This document shows positions 27,700-39,440 of a stretch of DNA of 64,000 nt, piece by piece. The position numbers and the translations under genes were made by a program. The stretch is from Budorcas taxicolor (taxonomy: Eukaryota; Chordata; Mammalia; Artiodactyla; Bovidae): the NCBI RefSeq assembly GCF_023091745.1, contig NC_068911.1, positions 165,154,004 through 165,218,003 of the forward strand. Direction: 5' to 3'. Position 1 is the stretch's first letter. Every line of letters starts with the position of its first letter. The notes under the pieces are model-generated. The model had not been told where the DNA came from. It did no database searches and saw only the letters and a list, made by a program, of their open reading frames with translations.

Positions 27700-28050
27700 G
27701 AGTATTAAAAAACCTAAATATTTTATTTGCTTCATATTTACAAAGGTGAGAAGGAGACCAAGGGAGACCCCCAAGAACACGCCCACACCTGGCTGACCAG
27801 GCCCCTTGCACTGCAGAGGAGGCAGACACAGCTGGAAGGGACAGGATTTATGTTGCATACTTGAACTACAGCGAGTGTAAGACTGGTCCTATTTACAGGG
27901 CAGAAACACTACAGGTGGAGCGTGGCGGGTGGCAGAGCGAGCACCAGAGTCCTGGCCAGAGGGTGCCCTGCTTGCCACTTTCCCCACCTCTCCCAGAGGC
28001 ATCTCTGGGGCCCCGCTGGGGTTCTCCGGGCGGGGGGGAACGGGGCCCGC
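27700..28050 (-). other. AZIN2: AZIN2 3' untranslated region
   Basis: About 350 bases between the AZIN2 stop codon and the AATAAA hexamer on the minus strand. The cleavage point is placed about 20 bases beyond that hexamer by inference. I see no repeat inside it. Confidence 0.6.
27722..27727 (-). terminator. AZIN2: AZIN2 poly(A) signal
   Basis: A perfect AATAAA on the minus strand about 325 bases past the stop codon, in an AT-rich context, followed by a run of T on the transcript strand (TTAGGTTTTTTAA). Confidence 0.65.
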
Positions 28051-28189
28051 TCACATGATGCTCGCCGGGGTGAAGACGGGGCCCATGCACAAGGTGTCTG
28101 TGATCTCCCAGCCACAGGACAGAGGCTTGCACATGCCCTCGGCATCCTCGTCCTGTTCTGCAGGCAGCAGCTGCCCTTGCAGGGCTTCC
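28051..28189 (-). CDS. AZIN2: AZIN2 last coding exon (C-terminus)
   Basis: This is the seventh and last AZIN2 coding exon in the window. It encodes 45 residues after a split Trp codon and ends with TGA at 28051-28053. AZIN2 (antizyme inhibitor 2) is an ornithine decarboxylase homologue that lacks decarboxylase activity. It binds ODC antizymes, sparing ODC from degradation and raising polyamine synthesis and uptake. The exon ends in CGWEITDTLCMGPVFTPASIM-type sequence, with CKPLSCGWEITDTLC and FTPASIM visible, nearly the human C-terminus as I recall it. The acceptor CTCCCTTGCAG and the phase (TG|G) match the donor at 31344. An acidic stretch (EQDEDAEG) precedes the conserved tail. No break is seen. 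Confidence 0.95.
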
Positions 28190-28377
28190 CTGCAAGGGAG
28201 AGGGGGTCTCTGGAGGCAGCCGGCACGGGGCCCATGGGCCAAGAACTCCCCATGGCTCCTGCACTGGAAGACCTGGTGCCACTGGGGCCCCAGCACCCAG
28301 GCGGAAGGGCGGAGGGAGGCCTGCTGCCCCCTCTTCCCCCACTGCTATCTTCTCCCAGAGCCTAACCCACAAGGGAA

Positions 28378-28560
28378 AGGAACCCACATTCACCGATGTG
28401 CCCATTACTGTGCCAGGCACTTCACTTACAGTCTAATTGTATTCTCCCAAAACCCTGTAAGGGTGACTTTATCGTCCCCATTTTACTCCGAGCAAACTGA
28501 CTTAGAAGTTACCTGCCCAAGGTCACAATCCTAGAAGGAGGTAGAACGAGGACTCAACCC
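28378..28560 (+). repeat. MIR SINE in the last AZIN2 intron
   Basis: MIR features in order: GTGCCAGGCACTTCAC, 'cattttactccgag', 'cttagaagttacctgcccaaggtcac', and a closing 'aggactcaaccc'. Confidence 0.75.
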
Positions 28561-29810
28561 AACACTCACTTCAAAGCCCACATTCTTCATACCCCAGGCT
28601 TGGTACTTAAAAAATAAAAATCTGCCCTTTCCTCAAAAATCCTACAAACTGTTTCTCCTACTTCCTCACATTAATAAACAGCTCCTGTTCTTGCCACGGG
28701 TTGGAGATCTTGTTCCCACACCCAGTGGATCCTTGCTGAGCCCCATTCCTGAGCATCCCCAAAGGCACCCACTTCTCTCCATTCACACTGACACCACCAT
28801 CTCTAGCCAGGAAAGCACAGTCTCCCAGAAAAGTCCAACCCAGGTTCATCTTTCCAAAAACAAATCCCTTCTGAGTTGCCGGCAGTTTCCCTCCACGCTC
28901 AGGCCACACAAGATCTGGCCCCTGCTTGCCTCTCCCACCACGCACAATGGTGCAGCCATCTTCGGGCTTGCATCCCATCCCAGGCACATCCTGTGCACAT
29001 CCAGTCTCTGCCTGCATCATCAACCCTAGCTGAGTCCCACAGCACAGTGTACTCCTTGATAACAATGAGCATTCAATACCTGCTTCCCTGACAATCCTCC
29101 AACTAGAGGGGGGCAGGGGATGTACCTGAGTTACTCATTGCCTAGTGCCCCTGACAGCAAATAAATACACACTTGGTGCGGAGAGGTGGACGCTGGGTGG
29201 AGGATGGGGAAAGAGCACTGCGTTCAGTATCAAGAGGCCGGGTCAGGGCAGCATGACAGCCTGTTCCTTACTCCTGCCAGGATCTGCTTCCCAGGACCCT
29301 CCCTCTTCCATCTACATCTTCCCTCCCCTCCTTTCATACTTCCAGCCTATTCCAGTCCCCCACCTGCAGGAAGGCCTCCCCCCTTTGCTGATGTGTACAA
29401 TTCAGCAGCAAATCAGTAGTCAGTCCAGTCAGGCCATTCCCTTCCAGGTGGGAGGTACTCTGGGCCAAGCGCCCTCTGTCTGAACCTCTGTTTCCTTATC
29501 TAAATGGGTTTTGAAAGATAAGTTTCTTAGACTCCTTCACTGGCTCCCCACTGCCTTCAAGATCAAGGCCAACCTGGGCCTCCAAGGTCCTCCTTGACCA
29601 AGTCTTCGTCTCATGCCACTCCAGCTAGACAGAACCACTTAAAACTCTGGATGAACTGGACTCTGAAGCCCCCCACCGGCCCAGGCCACCCTCCAGTCAG
29701 CTTGCCTGGCCCTCTGGTGCCCGCTAACTCCTCCCTCACCCATCAGGCGGTGCCTCCTCCCCAGCTCAATGGCCCACTCTCCCTCCTTAGTGACCTCTGC
29801 ACTCTGCTGG

Positions 29811-29894
29811 TATGTGTCTATGTGTGTGTCTGTGTCTGTGTATCTGTGTGTGTGTGTGTCTGTGTGCGTGTGTGTGTGTGTGTGCGCGCGTGCA
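29811..29894. repeat. (TG)n-rich simple repeat
   Basis: An imperfect TG dinucleotide tract with interspersed TC and CG steps, ending in TGTGCGCGCGTGC. Alternating purine-pyrimidine sequence of this kind can form Z-DNA and is usually length polymorphic. Confidence 0.95.
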
Positions 29895-31343
29895 GGTCTG
29901 ACGCTTGGCTCTCCATATTCTCAGATGTTCTTTTACCTTCCAGGATCCAGCACAGAGCCAGATTCTAAAGTAGGACATGCCCATGAGGCCCCTTTGATAT
30001 GGAGAATTTTTGGACTTGGCCATTTCAATACATCAGAATTTTATGTTCCTAGTAACATGTGCATCTGACTCCATGCAACTTCATCCACCTGTGTTTGCTG
30101 ACAATGGAGCTGGGATAGATAAGGAAGCTTGTGTGATTATTGGTTTTTTACATTTGGTGTTTTGTGGGGGGGGTTTGGCCTTCTTAAAACACCCGTGATT
30201 TCAAAATGGCAGCATCAGCCTATCCCGTGCAGGGAGTAGAAGCAGCAGGTTTGTTGACTGGATGAACTACAGGTGACTCTGATCCCGAGCCCGTCAGGCC
30301 TGCCGTTTGGGACCATTGTTCCTGGGCTGGGGGAAGCTCAAGCCCCCAGCATGTCCCTGGGGGCACAGGCTTCACTCATTTCTGAGGACCTGGCAAAAAA
30401 GCCCCTCCCGATGGCTCCTGCCCTCTGCAGCCGTCTCCCCAGCCCCATAAGTGGGGGGGCTCTTCACTGCTGAGCAGCTGTGTGACCTCAAGCAAGTGAC
30501 CTCTGTTTGTGTCAACACTGATCCCATAGTGTTCTGTGTTTGAGTAAAAGAAAATCATCATACGATGCCTAGTGTAGAGCCTGGCAGAAAGACCCAGGAC
30601 TTTCAGGCTTGTCTCGCTGGATCCCAGTGCTGGCCTAGCGAGGGCATGCTCAGTGAGTAGCCACCCGACTGGTCAGCTCTATCTACACCTGCCCTTGTCT
30701 TCCCTTCATCCACCCAGTAGTTAGAGTGGTCTTTCTAAAATCCAGATCGGACCATGTCACCCCTAGACTTCCAATCAGTCCCTGCCAGCTGCTGCTGGAA
30801 GCTCTAAGCTACCCTTCATGGCTCTTCCCATGTCCAGCCCTGCTCCCTCTCCAGCCCGAACCAACCTCATGTTTTTTGAAGGCATGTTTGCCCCCAATTC
30901 CTTCTAAAATCCAAATCAGACCATGTCCCCGCCGTGGAAAGACCCTCTTCTGGGGGACCTTGGAACAGAACCCCCTTCCTGCCCTTCCAGCCATTTGACT
31001 CCCGCCAGGCTTTGACTTCATCCTTCTTTCCTCAGGGAGGTAGATCTGGGGTGGGGATCTAAGCCTCCAAAACCCGGCCCCTCCCTGCAGCACTGTATTC
31101 TCAGGCGCGCCTGTCTGCTTCTGTGTCCCTCCAGGGCTCTGAGCTCCCCAAGGGAAACTCGGTCTCATTAAAGACCACAGCCAGGTGCCCAGCACAGGCC
31201 TCACTTGAAATCAGTAGCCCAGGATTATGTGTCCCATTGGATTACACAGGGGCAGGCCCCCAAACCTGAGGCTCCCCATGTGGCTTCAGTCCAGCCTGCC
31301 CCCTCTCCAATCCCCATTCCATTTCCCAGCCGGGCCCCCTTAC

Positions 31344-31558
31344 CAGGCCACCCGGGACATGGCGTAGGTGATGCGGCAGGTCTGGGCATCCCTGAGGAGG
31401 GAACCCATGCCCACAGTGTAGGCGCCCATGTTCTCAAAGACCAGCCAGTCCCCTACGTGTAGTTGCGGCAGCCACAAGCCCTCAGCTACACAGTCACAGC
31501 CATTGGCCACCGGGCCCCACAGGCTGCTGCTGTACAGGGGCTGTTCCGTGGATGGTTT
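31344..31558 (-). CDS. AZIN2: AZIN2 coding exon (C-terminal barrel, altered active site)
   Basis: The sixth AZIN2 coding exon in the window: 215 nt, phase 0 in and ending TG for a split Trp. It covers the C-terminal beta-sheet domain that in ODC carries the catalytic cysteine. It begins KPSTEQPLYSSSLWGP and contains HVGDWLVFENMGAYTVGMGS, the conserved GDW...ENMGAY block of the ODC/antizyme-inhibitor family. At the position of ODC PTCDG (catalytic Cys360 and substrate-binding Asp361) the exon reads PVANG: Cys is replaced by Ala and Asp by Asn. This agrees with a non-catalytic antizyme inhibitor. Splice sites are AG at 31559-31560 and GT at 31342-31343. It ends ITYAMSRVA(W). Confidence 0.95.
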
Positions 31559-32289
31559 CTGCAGGAGAGAGGGACAGTCAGCTTTCCCGGGCATACGTAC
31601 ACAGTCTGAGCACTCCCTCCCTCCAAAGCCTGCACAGCTCCCAGAGCAATCGGGATCAAGACCAGCTGGGCCTCCTAGCCTGCCTTCAAGGCCCTCCCAC
31701 TTCTCTGCATTCATTGCCTCCTATACTCAGAAGCCACAGTTCTGGTCTTAAATGCAGGCTCCAACACTTGCTAGCTCTGTGACCTTGGGCAAGATACTTA
31801 ATCCATCAGTTTGCTCATTTATAAAATGGGAATAGAAGCAGTTACCTACCTGCCGGGGTTAGTGAAAGCATACATTACATGACTAGAGGATAAGTGTGTG
31901 AACCAGCGTCTGACACACGGCAAGGGCCCAGTAAGTTAGCACCATCTTTATTCATCGCTGGTGTTGCCGTCAGCCTCTGGCTTCAGTCTTCACTGGACCA
32001 TCTGCCGCTTTGCAGACCCTGGGTGTTTCCCCACCTCTGCAGCCCTTCCCCCTCCCTCAAACGGAGATTGTCCTCCCTGCCCAGCCCTGCGGCTCCTTCT
32101 ATGCAGGCCATCACGATCGCCTCCTTCCAGGCCTGACCCAGTAACAGGAGCCAGAAGGACACCAGTGAGTTAGACCCTCCCTCAGGCTCCCACAGCACTC
32201 AGTCTGGTGAGGAGGACTGGCCTCCCACAGACGGTCACAGGGTGGCCTGGCAGAGGTCACAGAGAACCTCACAGAGTCAATAGAATTAC

Positions 32290-32365
32290 TTCCATTTCAG
32301 AGAAACAGGAATCCTGAGAGGTTAAGTGACTTACCCAAAGACAAAATTGACTTACCCAAAGACAC
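32290..32365 (+). repeat. MIR remnant with a 21-bp duplication
   Basis: A MIR-like 'tccatttcagagaaacaggaatcctgagaggttaagtgacttacccaaag' is followed by a second TTGACTTACCCAAAGACA, so the 'tgacttacccaaagaca' block occurs twice with a period of 21 bases. Confidence 0.65.
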
Positions 32366-33134
32366 AACTAACAACGACGTAACATTTTTACTTTGTCCTT
32401 AAGTGACTTCCAAATCCAGAAAAAAGTCTGTAGCACAGACCATCTGAAGACAACCAAGGTATCAGCGCCGTTTGTCACAGTGCAGGGATGCTGCTAGGCA
32501 GGCTGTGACTGGGGCTGTGGAGCTGCGGCTCCCCGGGGAAACCCTGCTTCTATCCCTCCCTCCCCTCACCCCTGGCTCCCCACGCCATCCCCACGCTATT
32601 CCCTGAGGTCCCAAACCCACCAACTCCTAATTTTCCTTTAGATCTCAGGGTCCTCCTGGAAGCCTTTACTAAGGCTCTGCAAGATTTGCCTTCATAGCAT
32701 TTCCTATCATTTATAGTTCGATATTTAAGAAGTGTATCTCCCAGGCCCGTCTTCCCGTCAGACCATAAATTCGGTTGAGTCCAGAGATCACGACAGTCTT
32801 GTTTCCAAGCCTAGCGGTCTGGTATACAGTAAGTGCTTTTGTGAAGACTACTTAAGTGAATGAATGAATAAATAAAGGCATAGGGAATACATGAGTGATG
32901 GGAAAGAGCAAAAAAGAGAAAGAAGGTACAAATAGATGCTATCCAAGAGCCTACGAGGAGGCAGCAGAGGAGACCAATGGAAGGAGGAGGAGAGGTGTTT
33001 AGGTGCCTCAGCCAGGAGCAGGGAGAGCCACAGGTGCCATGAGCAGAAATATACTCGTGTGTTACTGCATAAGCCATTAATTAGTCTCGTTAATAAAAAC
33101 ACGCACATGTTATTAAATCAAACATGAGAACTAT

Positions 33135-33260
33135 CCTATACTCACTCATTCAACAGATACTCATTAAGCACCTACTATGTGCCAGGCTCTGATCCAAGAG
33201 CCTGGGATGCAACAGTGAACACACAGAAAAACAAGGTTCCTGTGCTCATGAACCTCACAT
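33135..33260 (+). repeat. L2/MIR-type old repeat
   Basis: TCATTAAGCACCTACTATGTGCCAGGCTCTG, then 'gggatgcaacagtgaacac' and 'gttcctgtgctcatgaacctcaca', the standard order of an L2 3' end. Confidence 0.65.
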
Positions 33261-34579
33261 GCTAGAGGAATACAAATCAATACATCCTTGTTCATACAAC
33301 TTAACACTCTTGTTCATAAGCTTCTTATTAATGAGTAAAATTCATCTCAGTTGCTCTGAATTATTTACCTTAGCTCCAACAATTGGACTTTTAAAGACGT
33401 GTGAGGGGAAATGCTATATAAATGTATTCATGAGGATTCTTAAGAAATCCTTAAGAAAATAGGTTTCAAAGCTTCTTCCACAATAAAATGAAAAGAAAAG
33501 GCACCCTTGAGTTATAATCAGATTTCTCTCACTTATTAGTAGTATAAATTTTAAATGGGTAGAAAGGAAAGATTTTAAAATTTCACAGGAAATAAGGCAA
33601 TTACCATTTAAAACCTTTTTTAAAAAAAGGAAATAAAAAAGGAAATAGCAAAATAAATGTTCCAAAAGTATGTGGGAGCAGGCTTTTAAGTCTCAGTTCT
33701 GTTTTTGAGTTGGAAAACTGAGCGGAAATGGACCTGTAAAAATACAAGAAGCCGAATCAGCTACTAGGGCCCTTCTCTGAGAGAGCAAGAAGAGGGTCCT
33801 ACTTTACAAAGTACACCCACCACCACTTCACACTTCATCTGGGAGGCAGTTGCATTCCCATTTTACAGATGAGAAAACTCAGAAGTGACCTGCTCCGGGT
33901 TCTGGAGGGAGTGAGTGGCACAGCTCCTGGGGGTCCCAGACAAGGGCCCTCCTAGCTGCACCTGGATGGCAGCTTTCCCCAAAGAGGCCCAATATGAGAG
34001 CGGATCCACAGAAGAAACACAAGGAAGCATTTAAGATGGCACATGGCTCTGAGGGAATCCCTAAATAACTCCCCAACTTTTAAAGCATACATAACTTAGC
34101 TCCTATACTGCATAAAGTGTACAGAAATATTTTAAAAGGAAAAAAAAATGGGATGAACAAGGGCGGCACACAAAAAGGAAAAAGAAGAAACATAACAAAA
34201 GCCTGTGATCAAAATCTCACTTGTGAACATACAGGCAAAAATCCAAAATGAAACCCTAGCTAATCAAATCCACACTCTTATTCAAAGAATCACTTTCAAT
34301 GGTCAGATGATTTAAATGGAAGGCAGGGACAATGAGCAAGGTGATCACTGGCTTCATAGTAACGTGAAAAATATAGATCTATACTTCAAATTTAATTTTC
34401 CAAATCATGGCATTCAATAGCCCATAGCACCCCTTCTTGATTAAAACTATAGACAAAATTAAACTCCACAATAAAGAGAAACCATTTAAAATAAGGAGCC
34501 AACTCTAACTTAATGGAGATATACTAGAATGGCTTCATTTCAGAACTAGAAGCAACCTTAATTTTACAGTTAAGCCCTC

Positions 34580-34700
34580 TCATTTTCCAGATGAAAAGAC
34601 TATAGACACGGGGCCCAGAGAGGGTAAGTAACTTGCCTAATGTTACTCAGCTACTAGATGGCAGAGCCAAGAACCAGACCCAAGTCTTCTGACTCCAAGA
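34580..34700 (+). repeat. MIR SINE remnant
   Basis: The MIR core is visible: 'cattttccagatgaaaagactatag', 'gcccagagagggtaagtaacttgcc', 'agctactagatggcagagccaag', then 'acccaagtcttctgactcc'. Confidence 0.75.
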
Positions 34701-35445
34701 CTGAACCTTTCTGTCATTTCTATTTTACATAGCATGAGAAATGCTGACAATAGCTATTATCTGAAAATAAAGAAACAAAAAGATATAATATAGAAAAATA
34801 AAGAAATAAAATATTATACTGCAGACAAAGCTTGCCCACCTAGAAAATTCAGACGGGAGAGGAGTAGTTACTAGAGATTAGTGAGTTTTTACATGTAAGC
34901 TGATGTCTCAACTTAAACACACAGGGGACCATCTCCACTCACAGTAATGAAAGCATTAAGTTACTAAACTCAGGGATGTACTTGGGCCACAACAATACTT
35001 AACCCATGAAAATAATAAAACCTTGAAAGGAGAGATGAAATACAAGGACTCCTAGCTGGAAAAACTTAGTAAAGCCAAAAAAGAGAATTTCTTCCAATTT
35101 CAGAAATAAATAAGCTACTACTAATTAAAAGCCCCAGAGATAGGGATCCAATTTCATTTTTTACATAGGGACAATCAAGTGACCTAGCATCATATATTAA
35201 GCAATTCCCAATGATGTGCTTTGCAAGTCTTGTCAAAATCAAGTTTCCAGATATATGTGATTTTTTTGTGTGTGTGCTCTAATCTATGTTTTGCTGGTCT
35301 ATGTTTTTATGCCACTCTCCAAACCAAACTGTTTCAATAAATGCCTACTATTTTAGTGGTTACTCAAGATATTTACTTTGTAATATGTATTCCTAAGGTA
35401 GTCTAAAATCAGTCAACATCTTTACCTTCTGCTCAAGCAATTGAA

Positions 35446-35665
35446 GGGCTGGTGATAGTGGTAGAGAACTCGTCTTCCAAGGCAGGAGACTTAAGAGATA
35501 TGGGTTCGATCCCTGGGTTGGGAAGATCTTTTGGAGGACGGCACGGCAACCCACTCCAGTATTCTTGCCTGAAGAACCCCACGGACAGAGGAGCCTGGAG
35601 GGCTACAGTCCATAGCACCACACAGAGTCGGACATGACTAAAGCGACTTAGCACACACACACAAG
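35446..35665 (+). mobile_element. Bov-tA SINE
   Basis: A diverged tRNA-like head with GGGTTCGATCCCTGGGTTG near 35503, the Bov-A body (GGCAACCCACTCCAGTATTC ... CAGAGTCGGACATGACTAAA) and a CACACACACA tail. Antisense to AZIN2. Confidence 0.92.
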
Positions 35666-36066
35666 AAATTCAAAACCTTAGAATACCAGCTTGGTCACTC
35701 TCCCTCCCAACTTACATTCTATTGCTATCCAGTGTAGGCTGATAGATCAGAGCTGCTCTTTCACTATCTTCTGCCTTCCATTGCTATGGGGGGAAATAAG
35801 CTCTAAGTCTAATTAATATTCTTCTCCGGTATTCTTTTATCTGTCTCGTTTCTCTCACTAGTTTTATGACCTTCCGTCTCTGGTGTTCAGTTTCACTAAC
35901 ATGTTGTCTACGTATGGATTCATTTTTAGGTAACATACTTGGAATTTGTTGAATTTCCTGAATCTGAGAATAAATGTTCCTCTTGTTTACTCTCTGCCAG
36001 CAATTCATTTTTATTTATTTTGCCTCAGCTCCAAATCTACCCTTCTCCGCCCTGCTTTGTGATACC

Positions 36067-36262
36067 GCTGCTGCTGCTGCTAAGTCGCTTCAGTCGTGTC
36101 CGACTCTGTGCGACCCCATAGACGGCAGCCCACTAGGCTCCTCCGTCCCTGGGATTCTCCAGGCAAGAACACTGGAGTGGGTTGCCATTTCCTTCTCCAA
36201 TGCACGAAAGTGAAAAGTGAAAGTGAAGTCGCTCAGTCGTGCCCGACTCATAGTGATCCTAG
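36067..36262 (-). mobile_element. Bov-A2 SINE
   Basis: A reverse complement Bov-A2: a (GCT)n tail remnant at the left (GCTGCTGCTGCTAAGTCGC), a first Bov-A unit, then the linker TGAAAAGTGAAAGTGAAGTCGC and the start of the second unit. Confidence 0.92.
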
Positions 36263-36302
36263 AGTGCGACATTTCTTCCTTACTAGCCAGCTCTATGTTC
36301 TT

Positions 36303-36500
36303 GATGTTTAGTTGCTATGTCTGACTCTTTTGAAACCCCATGGACTGTAGCTCACCCCTCTCTCCATGGAATTTCTCAGGCAAGAATACTGCAATGGGTT
36401 GCCATTTCCTTCTCCAGGGGGTCTTCCTGACCCAGGGATCGAACCCATGTCTCCTGCATTGGCAGCCTGATTCTTTATCACTGAGCAACCAGGGAAGCCC
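36303..36500 (-). mobile_element. Bov-tA SINE
   Basis: A reverse complement Bov-tA from TTTAGTTGCTATGTCTGAC to CAACCAGGGAAGCCC, with the reversed tRNA box GGGATCGAACCC. About 40 bases from the Bov-A2 at 36067-36262. Confidence 0.92.
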
Positions 36501-37159
36501 AGCTAGCTCTATGTTGGGCTTTGTCAATATAAGTTGCTGGAAAAACACTGCAAGGGCAAATCAGGAAGAAGGAACTCTCTCCCTTTCAGCTTGCTGTTTT
36601 CCGTGTGGCCACCTTTGGTTCAGGGTGTGAGGGTGTGGTTGCGTTCACCTCAATGGCCCTCAGTTCAACTTTGGCCTGCACAGTCCAACAAGCTTCTCTC
36701 CACTCCACAGCAGGCTACTTCTACAATTCAGTTGTGTTGGCGACCCTCTAAAAGTTTCCTTGCCACAGGAAGGCTGCATACCGTGGCCTTTCCTCACAGG
36801 TTTCAATCTGAGACTTGCAGGGAGGAGCCCTCCTCTAACGTGTTTCATTTCTCACTCTCCCTTACCAGATATAGTAACTGCTTTTATCCTTTTTAGTAAT
36901 TAGCCATCTTTAAAGTTAGCAGTTCTTTATGTTAAAATTTCCGTGTTCAAACCACCTGTCTTGTTTCTGTATCCTGATACAATCTCTTCCTGAAACTGTG
37001 GTTAGACATTACGCCCTCTCACTCTGCCCCACCTTCGCCTTTCTTATTCCCATTTGTCTCTTTGTGCTACATTTGCAAAGTGCCTTCAGCTCTATATTCC
37101 AGTTCCTTCTTTCTTTCCCCATACCCTCTCTCTTCAACTGTCTCTAATACCTTGCTTTG

Positions 37160-37389
37160 TTGTTGCGGTTTAGTCGTTGAGTCATGTCTGACTCTTTTCC
37201 GACCGCATGGACTGTAGCCCGCCAGGCTCCTCTGTCCATGGACAGGCTCCTCTGTCCTCTGTCCCAGGCAAGAATACTGGAGTAGGTTGCCATTTTCTTC
37301 TCCAGGGGATCTTCCTGACCCAGGGATCAAACCCACGTCTCTTGCATTGGCAGGTGGATTCTTTACCACTGAGCCACCTGGGAAGCCCC
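37160..37389 (-). mobile_element. Bov-tA SINE with internal 20-bp duplication
   Basis: A reverse complement Bov-tA from GTTGTTGCGGTTTAGTCG to GAGCCACCTGGGAAGCCCC. The block CAGGCTCCTCTGTCC occurs twice, at 37223-37237 and 37243-37257, lengthening the Bov-A part. Confidence 0.93.
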
Positions 37390-37563
37390 AATATCTTGCT
37401 TACTCTGTGTATAATTTCAATGTTCATATATTTCATTTCTACAAATTCTATTTAGTCCTTTTAAAAATCTCTTAAGTCAAGTTTTTATATTTGCTTACTT
37501 TTTGGAAAGCAAAAGTAATTTTCAATTTACTATTTCTTTAAACACAGTAAATATTTTTATTTT

Positions 37564-39225
37564 TCAGTTCAGTTCCAACTCTTTGTGACCCCTTGGACTA
37601 CAGCACATCAAGTTTACCTGTCCATCACCAACTCCCAGAGCTTACTCAAACTCATGTCCATCAAGTCAGTGATGCCATCCAACCATCTCATCCTCTGTTA
37701 TCCCCTTCTCCTCTTGCCATTAATCTCTTCCAGCATCAGGGTCTTTTCAAATGAGTCAGTTCTTTGCATCAGGTGGCCAAAGTACTGGAGTTTCAGCTTC
37801 ATCATCAGTCCTTCCAATGAATATTCAGGAATGATTTCCTTTAGGCTGGACTAGTTGGATCTCCTGGCACTCCAAGGGACTCTCAAGAGTCTTCTCCAAA
37901 CACCATAGTTCAAAAGCATCAATTCTTTGGCACTCAGTTTTCTTTATGGTCCAACTATCACATCCATATATGACCAATGGAAAAAATATAGCCTTGACTA
38001 GACGGACCTTTGTTGGCAAAGTAATGTCTCTGCTTTTTAATATGCTGTCTAGGTTGGTCAGCAAGCGTCTTTTAATTTCATGGTTGCAGTCACCATCTGC
38101 AGTGATTTGGGAGCCCCCCAAAATTAAGTCTGACACTGTTTCCATTGTTTCCCCATCTATTCGCCATTAAGTGATGGGACCAGATGCTGTGATCTTAGTT
38201 TCCTGAATGTTGAGCTTTAAGCCAACTTTTTCACTCTCCTCTTTCACTTTCATCAAGAAGCTCTTTAGTTCTCCTTTGCTTTCTGCCATAAGGGTGGTGT
38301 CATCTGCATATCTGAGATTATTGAGATTTCTCCTTGCAATCTTGATTCCAGCTTGTGCTTCCTCCAGCCCAGCATTTCTCATGATGTACTCTGCATATAA
38401 GTTAAATAAGCAGGGTGACAATATACAGCCTTGATGTACTCCTTTCCTGGTTGCTTCTTGACCTGCATATAGGTTTCTCAAGAGGCAGGTCAGGTGGTCT
38501 GGTATTCCCATCTCTTTCAGAATTTTCCACAGTTTGTTGTGATCCACATAGTCAAAGCCTTTGGTGTAGTCAATAAAGCAGAAGTAGATGTTATTCTGGA
38601 ACTCTCTTGCTTTTTTGATGATCCAGCTGATGTTGGCAATTTGGTCTCTGGTTCCTCTGCCTTTTCTAAATCCAGCTTGAACATCTGGAAGTTCACAGTT
38701 CATGTGTTGCTGAAGCCTGGCTTGGAGAATTTTGAGCATTACTTTGCTAGCATGTGAAATGAGTGCAATTGCATGGTAGTCTGAGCATTCTTTGGCATTG
38801 CCTTTCTTTGGGATTGGAATGAAAACTGACCTTTTCCAGTCCTGTGGCCACTGCTGAGTCTTCCAAATTTGCTGGCATATTGAGTGCAGTACTTTCACAG
38901 CATCATCTTTCAGGATTTGAAATAGCTCAACTGGAATTCCATCACCTCCACTAGCTTTGTTTGTAGTAATTCTTCCCAAGGCCCACTTGACTTCACATTC
39001 CAGGATGTCTGGCTCTAGGTGAGTGATCACACCACCATGATTATCTGGGTCATGAAGATCTTTTTTGTGTAGCTCTTCTGTGTATTCTTGCCACCTCTTC
39101 TTAATATCTTCTGCTTCTGTTAGGTCCATACTGTTTCTGTCCTTTATTGAGCCCATCTTTGCCTGAAAAGTTCCCTTGGTATCTCTAATTTCCTTAAAGA
39201 GATCTCTAGTGTTTCCCATTCTATC
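37564..39225 (-). mobile_element. BovB LINE, reverse transcriptase with a long open frame
   Basis: A reverse complement BovB of about 1.66 kb, 5' truncated at the MGNTRDLFKEIRDTKG region. The minus strand has an uninterrupted 359-codon frame (38167-39246), whose first residues come from flanking DNA. It holds the core reverse transcriptase motifs: GGDGIPVELF, QAGFRKGRGTRDQIANI, RKGVHQGCILSPCLF and RYADDTTLMAES, with the catalytic YADD at 38299-38310. About 20 residues before GVHQGC are missing compared with other copies here (the VRTGHGTTDWFQIGK block). The downstream 3' part is frameshifted. Same orientation as AZIN2. No endonuclease remains, so it cannot be autonomous. Confidence 0.95.
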
Positions 39226-39289
39226 AGTGCTAAAAGGATTCAGCATACATCCCCAGATAGAAGGCCAATTTCAGAGCTAGGTTTTCTCT

Positions 39290-39440
39290 CTGGATTAATT
39301 CACTTAACATATTTGAATAGTCACTATTGTACATGCTTGGGACACACTAGTGAACAAAATAGACAAAGATCCTCGTCCTCACAGGGTTTATAGTCTAGCG
39401 GGGGGAGGAAAACAAAAAAGTATATACACTATGTTATAAA
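39290..39440 (+). repeat. L2-type old repeat
   Basis: The stretch has 'agtgaacaaaatagacaaagatcctcgtcctcacagggtttatagtctag', the familiar L2 3'-end wording, followed by an A-rich, weakly GGGG-marked end. Confidence 0.65.

Larger units (their letters stand above)
28190..31343 (-). other. AZIN2 intron (last)
   Basis: A 3.15 kb intron with GT at 31342-31343 and AG at 28190-28191 on the minus strand. It contains a MIR (28378-28560), a TG-rich simple repeat (29811-29894) and otherwise unique sequence. No extra exon is recognised. Confidence 0.75.

Noticed and set aside
29787..30068. Open frames with Cys/Val or His/Thr repeats
   Set aside because: Translations of the TG-rich simple repeat.
35446..37389. 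Regularly spaced similar sequences as a CRISPR-like or satellite array
   Set aside because: They are independent Bov-tA and Bov-A2 SINEs in different orientations with irregular spacing.
38167..39246. 359-codon reverse transcriptase frame as a domesticated gene or retron-like system
   Set aside because: It is a typical 5'-truncated BovB, lacks about 20 residues before the GVHQGC motif and has a frameshifted 3' part. Similar copies occur many times in the window.
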